64,000 nt of DNA from Paenibacillus sp. (GTDB lineage: Bacteria; Bacillota; Bacilli; Paenibacillales; Paenibacillaceae). The DNA is taken from assembly GCA_017512705.1 (NCBI GenBank), contig JAFWEX010000130.1, forward strand, positions 82,139 through 146,138. The letters are read 5' to 3'. A program made the translations under genes and the position numbers. Positions 1 through 10,797 of the stretch are shown here, piece by piece; position 1 is the first letter of the stretch, and every line of letters begins with the position of its first letter. The notes below the pieces were generated by a model that was not told where the DNA came from, made no database searches, and worked only from the letters and a program-made list of their open reading frames with translations.

Positions 1-245
1 TCTCCCGTGCAGGAGAATCACTGATCTGTGAGATCATGGATAACGGAGACGGCATTGAAGGGCTAAATATGGAGGGTGTTCTGCCTAATCCTAAAAATAA
101 TCGCCAGCTGTTCAGTGGCATAGGTATTCGAAATGTACATGACCGAATTGAACTTTTGTACGGATCATCGTATGGTGTGACGATCATGAGTACCGTGGGT
201 GAGGGGACAAGAGTGACTGTAACTCTACCGCTGATTACGAGTTAA
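1..245 (+). CDS. Sensor histidine kinase, C-terminal end (partial)
   Basis: Only the last 81 codons are in the window, reading in frame from base 3; the start lies upstream. The visible part is the ATP-binding HATPase_c fold. It has a DNGDGI motif near the start (G1 box type), then GIGIRNVHDRI (G2-type lid with the RNV.DRI pattern) and a closing GTRVTVTLP strand. The GIG-RNVHDRI signature is typical of YesM-like (LytS/YesM family) kinases, which in Paenibacillus often sit beside sugar ABC importers. That fits the importer genes that follow, although a hairpin terminator separates them. The input and dimerisation domains and the signal sensed cannot be seen. Confidence 0.85.
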   Translation, partial: SRAGESLICEIMDNGDGIEGLNMEGVLPNPKNNRQLFSGIGIRNVHDRIELLYGSSYGVTIMSTVGEGTRVTVTLPLITS

Positions 246-275
246 AAAGTAAACTATAGTTTGAAATAATAATTG

Positions 276-312
276 AACCCTTCATTTCTAATGCTGGAAA
301 TGAGGGGTTTTT
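276..312 (+). terminator. Rho-independent terminator after the kinase gene
   Basis: A stem of about 13 bp (AACCCTTCATTTC pairing with GAAATGAGGGGTT, one G-T pair) has a short loop and is followed by a run of T. It lies about 30 bases after the kinase stop codon and separates that gene from the sugar importer. Confidence 0.85.
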
Positions 313-404
313 CGTATGAAAATCTTATGAGATTTGTGATAGTTGTAAAATATTCAGCTCGAAATATTACAAAATCAAAAGAAAGTACAAAAAACTAAAT
401 TATG

Positions 405-418
405 TGCAACCGTTTTCT
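405..418 (+). promoter_or_regulatory. cre-like box 1 upstream of sugar importer
   Basis: TGCAACCGTTTTCT matches the catabolite response element pattern TGNAANCGNTNNCA at all fixed positions but the last. It shares the core GCAACCG-TTTC with a second box about 108 bases downstream. CcpA binding is an inference; a local LacI-family repressor would recognise similar DNA. Confidence 0.5.
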
Positions 419-512
419 GTAAAGGTTTTCATTGAGACAATAAGATGACAAATCTGCACAAAATTTTTACTAACCGATAGATAAATGGGGATGATAAGAT
501 AAATACATCGAA

Positions 513-526
513 AGCAACCGCTTTCA
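513..526 (+). promoter_or_regulatory. cre-like box 2 upstream of sugar importer
   Basis: AGCAACCGCTTTCA matches the cre pattern TGNAANCGNTNNCA except for the first base. It lies inside a wider inverted repeat, GAAAGC-AACC-GCTTTC. It sits about 50 bases before the likely TTG start of the solute-binding protein, a position suited to repression of transcription. Confidence 0.5.
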
Positions 527-577
527 GAAAACGCAAACAAATTTACAGACAAAGAGGTCGAAGGGGAGTTGAACGAT

Positions 578-1873
578 TTGAAAAAAATGTGGATTTTGAT
601 GCTTGCAACCGTACTACTGTTGTCCGCATGTTCATCTGGCGGCGAAAAAGATGCAGCTAGTGGCGGAGGCGGCGAAAAAGCTAATGAAATTACGATCTGG
701 GCTTGGGATAAAGCCTTCAACGTAGCTGCTCTTGAGCAAGCTAAAGAAGCTTATCAAAAAGTAAACCCTGATCTGAAAATCAACATCATTGAAAATGCAC
801 AAGATGCGATCATTCAGAAGCTGAATACTGGATTGAACTCCGGAACAAGCAGCGGTCTGCCAAACGTCGTTCTGATTGAAGACTATCGTGCACAAAGCTT
901 CTTGAGTGCTTATCCAGATGCATTCAAAGATTTGTCTTCTATAATTCAAGCTTCGGATTTTGCAGAATACAAAATTGGACCAACTTCTTATGAAGGTAAA
1001 CAATACGGTATTCCGTTTGACTCCGGCGTAGCTGGTGTGTACTACAGAACAGACCTGCTGGAGGAAGCTGGTTACAAATCAGCTGATCTGCAAGACATCA
1101 CTTGGGATGATTACATCAAAATCGGCCAAGATGTGAAAGCAAAAACAGGTAAAGAGCTGCTGTCTCTGGATCCGAACGATCTGGGTATCGTTCGTATGAT
1201 GATTCAAACTGCAGGTAAATGGTACACTGCTGAAGATGGTAAAACACCTGATCTGAACACTAACCCTGCGCTGAAAGAAGCGTTCGAAACATACAAAAAA
1301 ATGATGGATGCTAACGTTGTTAAATTGCACTCCGACTGGAGCCAATTCGTTGCCAATGCGAATAACGGTGACGTAGCAACAATTCCTACAGGTAACTGGT
1401 TCTCACCATCCGTTCGTCAAGAAGCTTCCCAATCCGGTAAATGGGCTGTAGCTCCAATGCCGAAAATGGCTGGTCAAGCAAACTCTGTACATGCATCCAA
1501 CTTGGGTGGTAGCTCTTGGTACATCATGAACGATGTTCCTGGTGCTGATGAAGCGGCTGACTTTATGGCTAAAACTTTTGGTTCTGACAAAGAGTTGTAT
1601 CAACAATTGTTGACAAAAATCGGTGCAATCGGTACGTACACACCGGCTGTTGATGGTGAAGCATACAACAAACCAGACGAGTTCTTCAGCGGTCAAAAAA
1701 TCTTCGCTGATTTCGCTACCTGGACTAATGAAATTCCAAAAGTAAACTATGGTAGCAACACTTATGCAATTGAAGATATCTTGGTTGTTGAAATGCAAGC
1801 ATACCTGAACGGTAAATCGATTGATGACGTTCTAAATGATGCACAAAAACAAGCTGAGGCACAATTAAACTAA
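578..1873 (+). CDS. Sugar ABC transporter substrate-binding lipoprotein
   Basis: This is the extracellular solute-binding protein of a carbohydrate ABC importer (family 1, MalE/MsmE-like). It captures sugar outside the membrane for the two permeases encoded next. The N-terminus has Lys-Lys, a hydrophobic stretch and a lipobox LLSAC, giving lipid attachment at Cys18, followed by a Ser/Gly-rich linker. The mature part of about 410 residues has family hallmarks such as an ITIWAWD opening strand and a PTGNW segment. I chose TTG at 578 (431 aa) because AAGGGGAG lies 9 bases before it. An in-frame TTG at 569 directly abuts that Shine-Dalgarno. The substrate is probably a galactoside or galacto-oligosaccharide, judged from the downstream beta-galactosidase (inference). 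Confidence 0.93.
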   Translation: MKKMWILMLATVLLLSACSSGGEKDAASGGGGEKANEITIWAWDKAFNVAALEQAKEAYQKVNPDLKINIIENAQDAIIQKLNTGLNSGTSSGLPNVVLIEDYRAQSFLSAYPDAFKDLSSIIQASDFAEYKIGPTSYEGKQYGIPFDSGVAGVYYRTDLLEEAGYKSADLQDITWDDYIKIGQDVKAKTGKELLSLDPNDLGIVRMMIQTAGKWYTAEDGKTPDLNTNPALKEAFETYKKMMDANVVKLHSDWSQFVANANNGDVATIPTGNWFSPSVRQEASQSGKWAVAPMPKMAGQANSVHASNLGGSSWYIMNDVPGADEAADFMAKTFGSDKELYQQLLTKIGAIGTYTPAVDGEAYNKPDEFFSGQKIFADFATWTNEIPKVNYGSNTYAIEDILVVEMQAYLNGKSIDDVLNDAQKQAEAQLN

Positions 1874-2003
1874 TATCCCAAGGTAACTTATAGAACCTAG
1901 GAAACAACGGAGCCGTCTCCCTTGTCTGGTGCAAGTCGAGCTGGGCATGGCGAGAGGCTCTGTAGGTTCTACCCATGTTGCATGGAGAGAGAGGAGCCAT
2001 ACT

Positions 2004-2900
2004 GTGAAAGCCATAAATACAGGAGACAGTCTCCAAAAGAAAAATAATTTGACTGGATGGGCTTTTGTTTTGCTGGCTGTTGTCGGAATTGTAGCATTCT
2101 ACTTTTATCCGATGATTCAAGCGCTACTCTTATCATTCAAGTCAGGCAAAGGTGCCAACCTTGAGTTTTCGGGCCTAGCGAACTACAAAAGATTGCTCGT
2201 TGATACCACGTTCCGTACGGCATTATCAAACACATTCATTTACTTAATCATTCAAGTACCTTTGATGATCATTCTGGGTATGTTCATTTCTGTATTGCTG
2301 AATGACAGCACACTGCGTTTCCGCAGCTTTTTCCGTACCGCAATATTCTTGCCTTGTGTAACTTCACTTGTTGCTTACTCGGTTGTATTCAAGTACTTGT
2401 TCTCGCCGGATGGTATGGTGAACCAGGCATTAATGGGTTTACACATTATCGGCACACCAATTCAATGGATTACTGACCCGTTCTGGGCTAAAATTACGAT
2501 CATAATCGCCGTTACTTGGCGTTGGACCGGATATAATATGATTTTCTATCTGTCATCCTTGCAAAACATCGATCAATCGATCTATGAAGCGGCAAAAATT
2601 GACGGAGCAAATGCTTTCACTCAATTCTTCAAAATCACTGTACCATTGCTTAAACCGATCATTCTCTTTACATCTATTACATCGACGATTGGTACTTTGC
2701 AAATCTTTGATGAAATTATGAATATTACTAAAGGTGGTCCTGGTAATGCGACCATGTCGATCTCACAATATATCTACAACCTTTCGTTCAAATATTCACC
2801 AGACTTTGGTTATGCAGCAACTGTTTCGTATTCGATCGTAATTCTGATCATTATTTTGTCCATTATCCAGTTTAAAGTGGCAGGTGATAAAAATGGCTAA
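2004..2900 (+). CDS. Sugar ABC transporter permease (MalF/LacF type)
   Basis: This is the first membrane subunit of the importer, with about six transmembrane segments. The cytoplasmic EAA loop is clear (EAAKIDGANAFTQFFKITVP) and would contact the ATPase. The start is taken as GTG 2004 (298 aa), with GAGAGGAG 7 bases upstream. An upstream in-frame GTG at 1929 would add 25 polar residues with no ribosome-binding site. It overlaps the second permease gene by 8 bases, so the two are translationally coupled. No ATP-binding subunit is encoded here. A shared MsmX-type ATPase encoded elsewhere probably drives the transporter, as is common for these systems in Bacilli. Confidence 0.94.
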   Translation: MKAINTGDSLQKKNNLTGWAFVLLAVVGIVAFYFYPMIQALLLSFKSGKGANLEFSGLANYKRLLVDTTFRTALSNTFIYLIIQVPLMIILGMFISVLLNDSTLRFRSFFRTAIFLPCVTSLVAYSVVFKYLFSPDGMVNQALMGLHIIGTPIQWITDPFWAKITIIIAVTWRWTGYNMIFYLSSLQNIDQSIYEAAKIDGANAFTQFFKITVPLLKPIILFTSITSTIGTLQIFDEIMNITKGGPGNATMSISQYIYNLSFKYSPDFGYAATVSYSIVILIIILSIIQFKVAGDKNG

Positions 2901-3723
2901 AGCAAGAGCAAAACGTATTTTCACATATGTCTTCCTGTCCATCGTTGCTTTTATATCCATTTTCCCATTCTTCTGGATGATTATCAGCTCGACGAACAAA
3001 TCTGTAGATGTAACTAGAGGTACGTTGCTTCCAGGTTCGGCATTCATTGAAAACTTCAACAAGTTGCTCGACACTACTAATCTGATACAGGCACTGGGGA
3101 ACTCAGCGATTATCTCTATCATTTCCACTGTTCTGGCTTTGTTGATTGGTTCCATGGCTGGATACGGGTTTGAGATATACCGTACAAAATCTCGTGATAT
3201 TGTGTTCACCATCCTGTTGATGTCGATGATGATCCCGTTTGCAGCGATTATGATTCCACTCTATCGTATGTTTGCAACGATCTCTAGTGCGGCACCGGCA
3301 ATCGGTATTAATACGATGGCGTCGGTTATCCTTCCGACGATCACGACAGCGTTCCTGATCTTCTTCTTCCGTCAGAACACGAAAATGTTCCCGAAAGATC
3401 TGCTGGAAGCTGGACGTATTGACGGTCTGAGCGAGCTGGGCATTTTCTTGAAAATCTATATGCCTACGATGAAAACAACCTATGCGGCAGCAGCGATTAT
3501 TACATTCATGAGCAGCTGGAACAACTACCTGTGGCCGCTTATCGTATTGCAAACACCTGATCAGCAAACCATCCCATTGTTGATTTCCAACTTGGGCGCA
3601 GGTTATGCTCCAGATTACGGGGTTATTATGACCGCAGTTGTTATCGCAACACTTCCTACTGCGCTTGTGTTCTTCATTATGCAAAAACACTTTGTTGCAG
3701 GTATGGTTGGTTCGGTAAAATAA
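2893..3723 (+). CDS. Sugar ABC transporter permease (MalG/LacG type)
   Basis: This is the second membrane subunit, 276 aa from ATG 2893, with AGGTG six bases before it. A GTG at 2884 is a less likely start. About six hydrophobic segments are present, with the EAA motif EAGRIDGLSELGIFLKIYMP in the second half and the usual C-terminal MQKHFVAGMVGSVK. It overlaps the preceding permease gene, whose stop codon lies at 2898-2900. It forms the translocation pore together with that protein. Confidence 0.94.
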   Translation: MAKARAKRIFTYVFLSIVAFISIFPFFWMIISSTNKSVDVTRGTLLPGSAFIENFNKLLDTTNLIQALGNSAIISIISTVLALLIGSMAGYGFEIYRTKSRDIVFTILLMSMMIPFAAIMIPLYRMFATISSAAPAIGINTMASVILPTITTAFLIFFFRQNTKMFPKDLLEAGRIDGLSELGIFLKIYMPTMKTTYAAAAIITFMSSWNNYLWPLIVLQTPDQQTIPLLISNLGAGYAPDYGVIMTAVVIATLPTALVFFIMQKHFVAGMVGSVK

Positions 3724-3773
3724 GCTAAACGAATATTCTGTCCAACGGACGAATGCAGGAAAAGAAAAGAAGG

Positions 3774-3798
3774 GAGGACGCCTGTAACAGGCGTACCT
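3774..3798 (+). promoter_or_regulatory. Intercistronic hairpin between permease and beta-galactosidase genes
   Basis: ACGCCTG-TAA-CAGGCGT is a perfect 7-bp stem with a 3-base loop, extended by GAGG/CCTC after a bulge. The bases after it (atctttttat) are only moderately T-rich. It may be a partial terminator or an mRNA-stabilising or processing hairpin that sets different levels of transporter and enzyme. Confidence 0.5.
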
Positions 3799-3875
3799 CT
3801 ATCTTTTTATATCAATGAAAAATGGAAGTCACTTTCAATGCAAGCCTGAATAACTCATCACGAAATTTGTTCTAG

Positions 3876-6941
<3,066 letters not shown>

Positions 6942-7003
6942 AAGAAAGTTATAGCAAGAGGTTAAGTTCGCATCTATTACAGATGTGAGCTAGACTGGAT
7001 AAA

Positions 7004-7047
7004 ACCAAAACAGAGGCTCCTTCCTGGAGGAGCCTCTGTTTTTTGGT
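7004..7047 (+). terminator. Terminator of the sugar importer/beta-galactosidase operon
   Basis: ACAGAGGCTCC pairs perfectly with GGAGCCTCTGT around an 8-base loop and is followed by six T. The flanking AACCAAAA/TTTTGGTT extends the pairing and could allow termination in both directions. Confidence 0.93.
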
Positions 7048-7159
7048 TAGAAGGAAGGATATCGAGAGGCTGGAATCAGGGAGTGAATGTTTCAGCAATT
7101 GAAACGTTCTTGCCCCATCTCCGTAATGTACAAGACAAAGAGACCGAGGAGGGGACAGA

Positions 7160-7465
7160 ATGAGCAAAAAAGCAAAAGCAGGAGTATGGGTGACGGTGCT
7201 GGCCGTTCTGGGCATCATAGTTGGATCATTAATATGGTATTTCAATACGGCTTCCGGTGAACGTGCGCTGAAAACGATGAGATCCAACAATGCGGGTGGC
7301 TTGGAACGTGTAGTGAAGGTGTATAGCAATTCGGGTGAGCTGATTCAGAGGTACGAAGGCAAGATTGATGTGCAGGATACGGAGTATGGCAACAAAGTAC
7401 TGTTTGACCTGAACGGCAAACGAGTTGTGATCTACAATGCAACGATTGTGACGGAAGAGAAGTAA
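7160..7465 (+). CDS. Small membrane-anchored protein of unknown function
   Basis: A 101-aa protein I do not recognise. It has a basic N-terminus (MSKKAKAG), one transmembrane segment at about residues 8-28, and an 80-residue extracytoplasmic tail rich in beta-strand-like sequence (VVKVYSNSGELIQRYEGK). AGGAGGGG sits shortly before the ATG, which supports real translation. It stands alone between the terminator of the beta-galactosidase operon and another small gene. The topology suggests a membrane-tethered small domain facing outside; the function is unknown. Confidence 0.75.
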   Translation: MSKKAKAGVWVTVLAVLGIIVGSLIWYFNTASGERALKTMRSNNAGGLERVVKVYSNSGELIQRYEGKIDVQDTEYGNKVLFDLNGKRVVIYNATIVTEEK

Positions 7466-7584
7466 TCTGGATCGTACGACATATAGTAACAAGTTTGAAG
7501 ATACATGGGCATTCATCTATAAGAGACATCGTTATCTTTTTGTAGTAAAATTAAGGAAAAAATGATGAATCGAGTGATCTAAAG

Positions 7585-7866
7585 ATGATGATGTTGCTCG
7601 TTGCTCTGGCATTGCTAGGGATGTTAGCTTTTTATAGTCTTATTGCTTATTTTCTGATTCGAATCATATCAAAAAAAGCTTTTAAAGTAGTGTTGTCGAA
7701 AATGGAAATTTTAGAAGTTATAACTTGGATTGCTTTGATTTTTGTTGTTTTCTCATCGATCAGAACCGGGGCGTTTTCGACGTTCTCACCGTCTGCATTG
7801 CTTTTAATTCCTCTGATCAATATTCGCATCACCAATCGAAAACAGAGACTTCTTAAAAAGAACTGA
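7585..7866 (+). CDS. Small hydrophobic membrane protein, unknown function
   Basis: A 93-aa protein with three likely membrane segments (about 3-28, 43-60 and 66-82) and a basic C-terminus (RITNRKQRLLKKN) likely to lie in the cytoplasm. It has no known motif and no strong Shine-Dalgarno. The next gene starts 30 bases later, so they may be co-transcribed. Its base composition is more AT-rich than its neighbours. I cannot assign a function. Confidence 0.55.
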   Translation: MMMLLVALALLGMLAFYSLIAYFLIRIISKKAFKVVLSKMEILEVITWIALIFVVFSSIRTGAFSTFSPSALLLIPLINIRITNRKQRLLKKN

Positions 7867-7896
7867 TATACGTTGTTGAGACAAGGAGGGTGTGCT

Positions 7897-8331
7897 TTGA
7901 TTCTGGGCAAAACAACGGATACGTCAGGGCTGACCCAAGTTGCTGACCTAACCGATGAGTTACAGCTTGTTTTCGACAAAGCCGCTGAAAAGTATGCTTT
8001 GTGTGATATTGAACTGTACTTTGTGTTCCGCTGTCTTCCCGATGAATACGGGCGCAAATCAAGTGCGAGACATGTAAAGGCAGAAAAAGTGATCTATTTC
8101 GATATGACGGTTAGCGAAGACCGTTATAAGACCTGGAGCAAAAGTAAACAGCGATATGCATTAAGCCATGCGTTTTATACGTTTGTGAGTGACAAGATTA
8201 AGAAGTATAAGATAGATCATCTGGATACGGATGCATTTATTGCAGATGTGGGTGCGTGGCTGAAAGAAATTGGATGGTTGCAGATGAAAGAGGAAGCAGA
8301 GTTGGATGAGATGCAGGAGAAGTATGAGTAG
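7897..8331 (+). CDS. Conserved-looking cytoplasmic protein, unknown function
   Basis: About 144 aa from TTG 7897, chosen because AAGGAGGG lies 6 bases upstream; an in-frame TTG at 7873 has no such site. The protein is soluble, with an alpha/beta start (ADLTDELQLVFDKAAEK) and a highly charged helical C-terminus ending EELDEMQEKYE-like. The central VIYFDMTVSED segment looks like a core strand. No catalytic motif or signal peptide is visible. Its family is unknown to me. Confidence 0.7.
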   Translation: MILGKTTDTSGLTQVADLTDELQLVFDKAAEKYALCDIELYFVFRCLPDEYGRKSSARHVKAEKVIYFDMTVSEDRYKTWSKSKQRYALSHAFYTFVSDKIKKYKIDHLDTDAFIADVGAWLKEIGWLQMKEEAELDEMQEKYE

Positions 8332-8403
8332 TAACTGGTGAGTTCAATGATTCTTAGCCTATCCTACAAGAAATAAGTAAAATGTCAAAATAGCAACATC
8401 AGG

Positions 8404-8426
8404 CCGACTAATTAGTCGGTTTTTTA
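8404..8426 (+). terminator. Short palindromic terminator
   Basis: CCGACTAATTAGTCGG is a perfect 16-base palindrome followed by six T. It lies 72 bases after the preceding stop codon. The palindrome could also act as an operator for the regulator gene downstream, but the T run favours termination. Confidence 0.7.
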
Positions 8427-8514
8427 TTGATAGACAAAGTAGAGCATTTCTGAACAAGAAGATGTTCAAGGGTTCTTTTACACTGTAGAAGAAAGGAGAT
8501 GAGGGTTTCTGGAG

Positions 8515-9408
8515 ATGTTTAAACTGCTTGACCAGTCTATTGATTATGTGGAACAACATTTACACTTACCGATTGAGGTTGATGACATTGCCAAGGCAGC
8601 AATGAGTTCGAAATATCACTTTCAGCGAATGTTTCATGCAGTAACCGGCGTAACTGTTACCCAGTACGTAAGAAATAGAAGGCTTACACTTGCGGCTCAG
8701 GAGTTAGCGGGAACAAGTTGTAAAGTCATTGATGTTGCACTTAAGTACGGTTATGATAGTCCAGCAGCATTTACGAAAGCATTTCACAGAATGCATGGGG
8801 TAACACCGCTTGAAGCCAGGAAAATGAATGTGAAACTAAAAGCATTCCCTCGAATCTCCTTTCAAATTCAGGTTAGAGGGGAAACAGAGATGAATTATCG
8901 AATGGTCGAGGAAAAAGGCTCTATTGTATTTGGAAAAAGCATTATACTCCATGAGGATGCGTACAAAGAGATACCTGTATTTGTGGAGAAAATTTGGAAA
9001 GATGGGACCCATAATCAGATACTCGAGTTGTTAGAGAGGCCGGATGGAACATTGCTATATGGTTATCATTATGATTTTGCTGAGGATGGTTCGAAGCGTT
9101 ATTTAATGGGAGCAGAAGCGCCAGAGGGCATTCAGATTCCGGATGGGTTTACCGTTCTTCATATACCTGATCAAACTTATGCGGTTTTTGACAGTCGCGG
9201 GACGATGACAGATGATGTCGAGATTGATTTAAGTATTATGAATGTTTGGAAACGAATCTACACCGAGTGGTTCCCGTCAACAAGTTTTGAGCAAGTAGAA
9301 GGACCTTTTATAGAGAAATATTACTGGATAGATGATAAGCATCAAGATTTCATCTCTGAGGTATGGATTCCGGTTCGTAAAATTGCTGTTGATGTTAAAC
9401 CATTCTAA
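8515..9408 (+). CDS. AraC-family regulator with GyrI-like effector-binding domain
   Basis: A 297-aa transcription factor. Residues 1-105 carry the two helix-turn-helix motifs of the AraC/XylS DNA-binding domain (DIAKAAMSSKYHFQRMF and VIDVALKYGYDSPAAFTKAFHRMHGVTP). Residues 120-297 resemble the GyrI-like small-molecule-binding domain found in Rob/SoxS-type and BmrR-like regulators. AGAAAGGAGATGAGG lies upstream of the ATG. Such proteins usually respond to amphipathic or xenobiotic ligands and often regulate a nearby efflux or modifying enzyme. No obvious target gene is adjacent, so the target is unknown. Confidence 0.9.
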   Translation: MFKLLDQSIDYVEQHLHLPIEVDDIAKAAMSSKYHFQRMFHAVTGVTVTQYVRNRRLTLAAQELAGTSCKVIDVALKYGYDSPAAFTKAFHRMHGVTPLEARKMNVKLKAFPRISFQIQVRGETEMNYRMVEEKGSIVFGKSIILHEDAYKEIPVFVEKIWKDGTHNQILELLERPDGTLLYGYHYDFAEDGSKRYLMGAEAPEGIQIPDGFTVLHIPDQTYAVFDSRGTMTDDVEIDLSIMNVWKRIYTEWFPSTSFEQVEGPFIEKYYWIDDKHQDFISEVWIPVRKIAVDVKPF

Positions 9409-9441
9409 GAAATGATTAATAGTCAATTCCTACAACAAAAA

Positions 9442-9468
9442 TAGACCCTCTTTCGAGGGTCTACTTTT
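9442..9468 (+). terminator. Terminator after AraC-family gene
   Basis: TAGACCCTC-TTTC-GAGGGTCTA is a perfect 9-bp stem with a tetraloop, followed by CTTTT. Confidence 0.88.
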
Positions 9469-9677
9469 CATGGGAGAGGAGAAACCGGACGAAGAGCTTA
9501 TGGGGAAACGTAAGTCTTCTCCGCGGTTGTCTACGACACTTGTGATGTCGATAATTATAGAATGGCCCAAGGGTTTCCTTTTTATACATATCCGTCAACA
9601 GTATTTTTCAAACGGAACCGGAGTGTGGTACGATAGCTATATCAAAAACTTACTTAAAGAGAAAAGGTGACACATTC

Positions 9678-10289
9678 GTGAGAGTGGTATCTGGGAGTGC
9701 GAAGGGCAGACCGCTGAAGGCTGTTCCCGGCACAGGTACGCGACCGACTACCGACAAGGTGAAGGAAGCGTTATTTAGTATGATTGGCCCTTATTTTGAG
9801 GGCGGAGCAGCATTGGATCTGTTCGCAGGAAGTGGAGGTCTCGGGATCGAAGCACTTAGCCGCGGCATGGACAAGGCTGTTTTTGTTGATCTGGAACCCA
9901 AAAGTATCGAAGTGATTCGCACAAATCTGAAGGCTACGAAGCTGGAGGATCAGTCGGCTGTATATCGTAATGATGCTGGTCGTGCGCTCAAAGCGCTGGC
10001 CAAACGGAACACAACGTTTGATCTGGTGTTTCTTGATCCGCCCTATCGGTTGAAAAACGGACACGAGTTAATGTTATCGATGCACGAACTAGAACTGCTT
10101 GGAGAGCGTGCAACCATCGTGCTGGAATATGAGTCCAAACATGAATACCCTGAGCAATTTGGTCCGTTTGAGCAAACACGAAAAGCGGTGTATGGGGAGA
10201 CGGCTGTATCCATTTACGATTATGTACCTGGTGCAGTAGAAGACGCAGAAGATCGCAGCAACACGGAAGAGGAGGCTCCTCATGACTGA
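9678..10289 (+). CDS. rsmD: 16S rRNA (guanine(966)-N(2))-methyltransferase
   Basis: RsmD (B. subtilis YlbH) methylates N2 of G966 of 16S rRNA using S-adenosylmethionine. The 203-aa protein begins [10 protein letters not shown], the family start. The SAM-binding motif I is [14 protein letters not shown], and the catalytic motif IV is LDPPY (N-methyltransferase D/NPPY type). The start is GTG 9678, with GAGAAAAGGTGA upstream. It overlaps coaD by 8 bases, so the pair is translationally coupled, as in B. subtilis ylbH-ylbI. The acidic tail after residue 185 is poorly conserved in the family. Confidence 0.96.
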   Translation: MRVVSGSAKGRPLKAVPGTGTRPTTDKVKEALFSMIGPYFEGGAALDLFAGSGGLGIEALSRGMDKAVFVDLEPKSIEVIRTNLKATKLEDQSAVYRNDAGRALKALAKRNTTFDLVFLDPPYRLKNGHELMLSMHELELLGERATIVLEYESKHEYPEQFGPFEQTRKAVYGETAVSIYDYVPGAVEDAEDRSNTEEEAPHD

Positions 10290-10797
10290 AATGATCCAGC
10301 GGCAGGAACGCATTGCCGTATATCCAGGAAGCTTTGATCCCGTAACGATGGGACATCTTGACATTATTGCGAGAGCATCGAAGCAGTTTGATCGTGTCAT
10401 CGTCGCTGTATTGAACAATATGAGTAAAAATCCGCTGTTTACCGTAGAGGAGCGCAAAGACCTGATCCTTACGGTAACTAGCCACCTGCCCAACGTGGAG
10501 GTCGATAGCTTCCGTGATTTGACGGCTAATTATGTGCGGCAAAAGGAAGCGCAGGTTATCGTTCGCGGCATCCGCTCGGTCACCGATTTTGAGTATGAAC
10601 TGCAGCTTGCTTCGACCAATAGCAAATTGAACCCCGATGCTGAAACGATTTTTATGATGACCAATCCGAAATACTCCTACCTCAGCTCCAGTATCGTCAA
10701 AGAAATTGCCCATTACCACGGGGATGTAACGGATCTGGTATCGCCTGAAGTTGAAGCTGCGCTTCGTCAGAAGATCAGCGAGAAAACAGACGGTTAA
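10282..10797 (+). CDS. coaD: Phosphopantetheine adenylyltransferase
   Basis: CoaD catalyses the fourth step of coenzyme A synthesis, transferring AMP from ATP to 4'-phosphopantetheine to give dephospho-CoA. The 171-aa protein carries the nucleotidyltransferase motif [14 protein letters not shown] (T/HxGH family) and the C-terminal [12 protein letters not shown]-binding motif. [15 protein letters not shown] is also diagnostic. It overlaps rsmD by 8 bases at its start. It overlaps the convergent ylbJ gene by 23 bases at its end, leaving no space for an ordinary intergenic terminator. Confidence 0.97.
   Translation: MTEMIQRQERIAVYPGSFDPVTMGHLDIIARASKQFDRVIVAVLNNMSKNPLFTVEERKDLILTVTSHLPNVEVDSFRDLTANYVRQKEAQVIVRGIRSVTDFEYELQLASTNSKLNPDAETIFMMTNPKYSYLSSSIVKEIAHYHGDVTDLVSPEVEAALRQKISEKTDG

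Noticed and set aside
1929-2003. N-terminal extension of the first sugar permease from GTG 1929
   Set aside because: The extra 25 residues are polar and unlike the family. The GTG at 2004 has a proper ribosome-binding site.
8404-8419. CCGACTAATTAGTCGG as a TetR-type operator
   Set aside because: The palindrome is followed at once by six T and lies after a gene end, so termination is the simpler reading.
9470-9670. 66-codon frame between the AraC-type gene and rsmD
   Set aside because: It begins right after a terminator, lacks a good ribosome-binding site and has no recognisable protein features.
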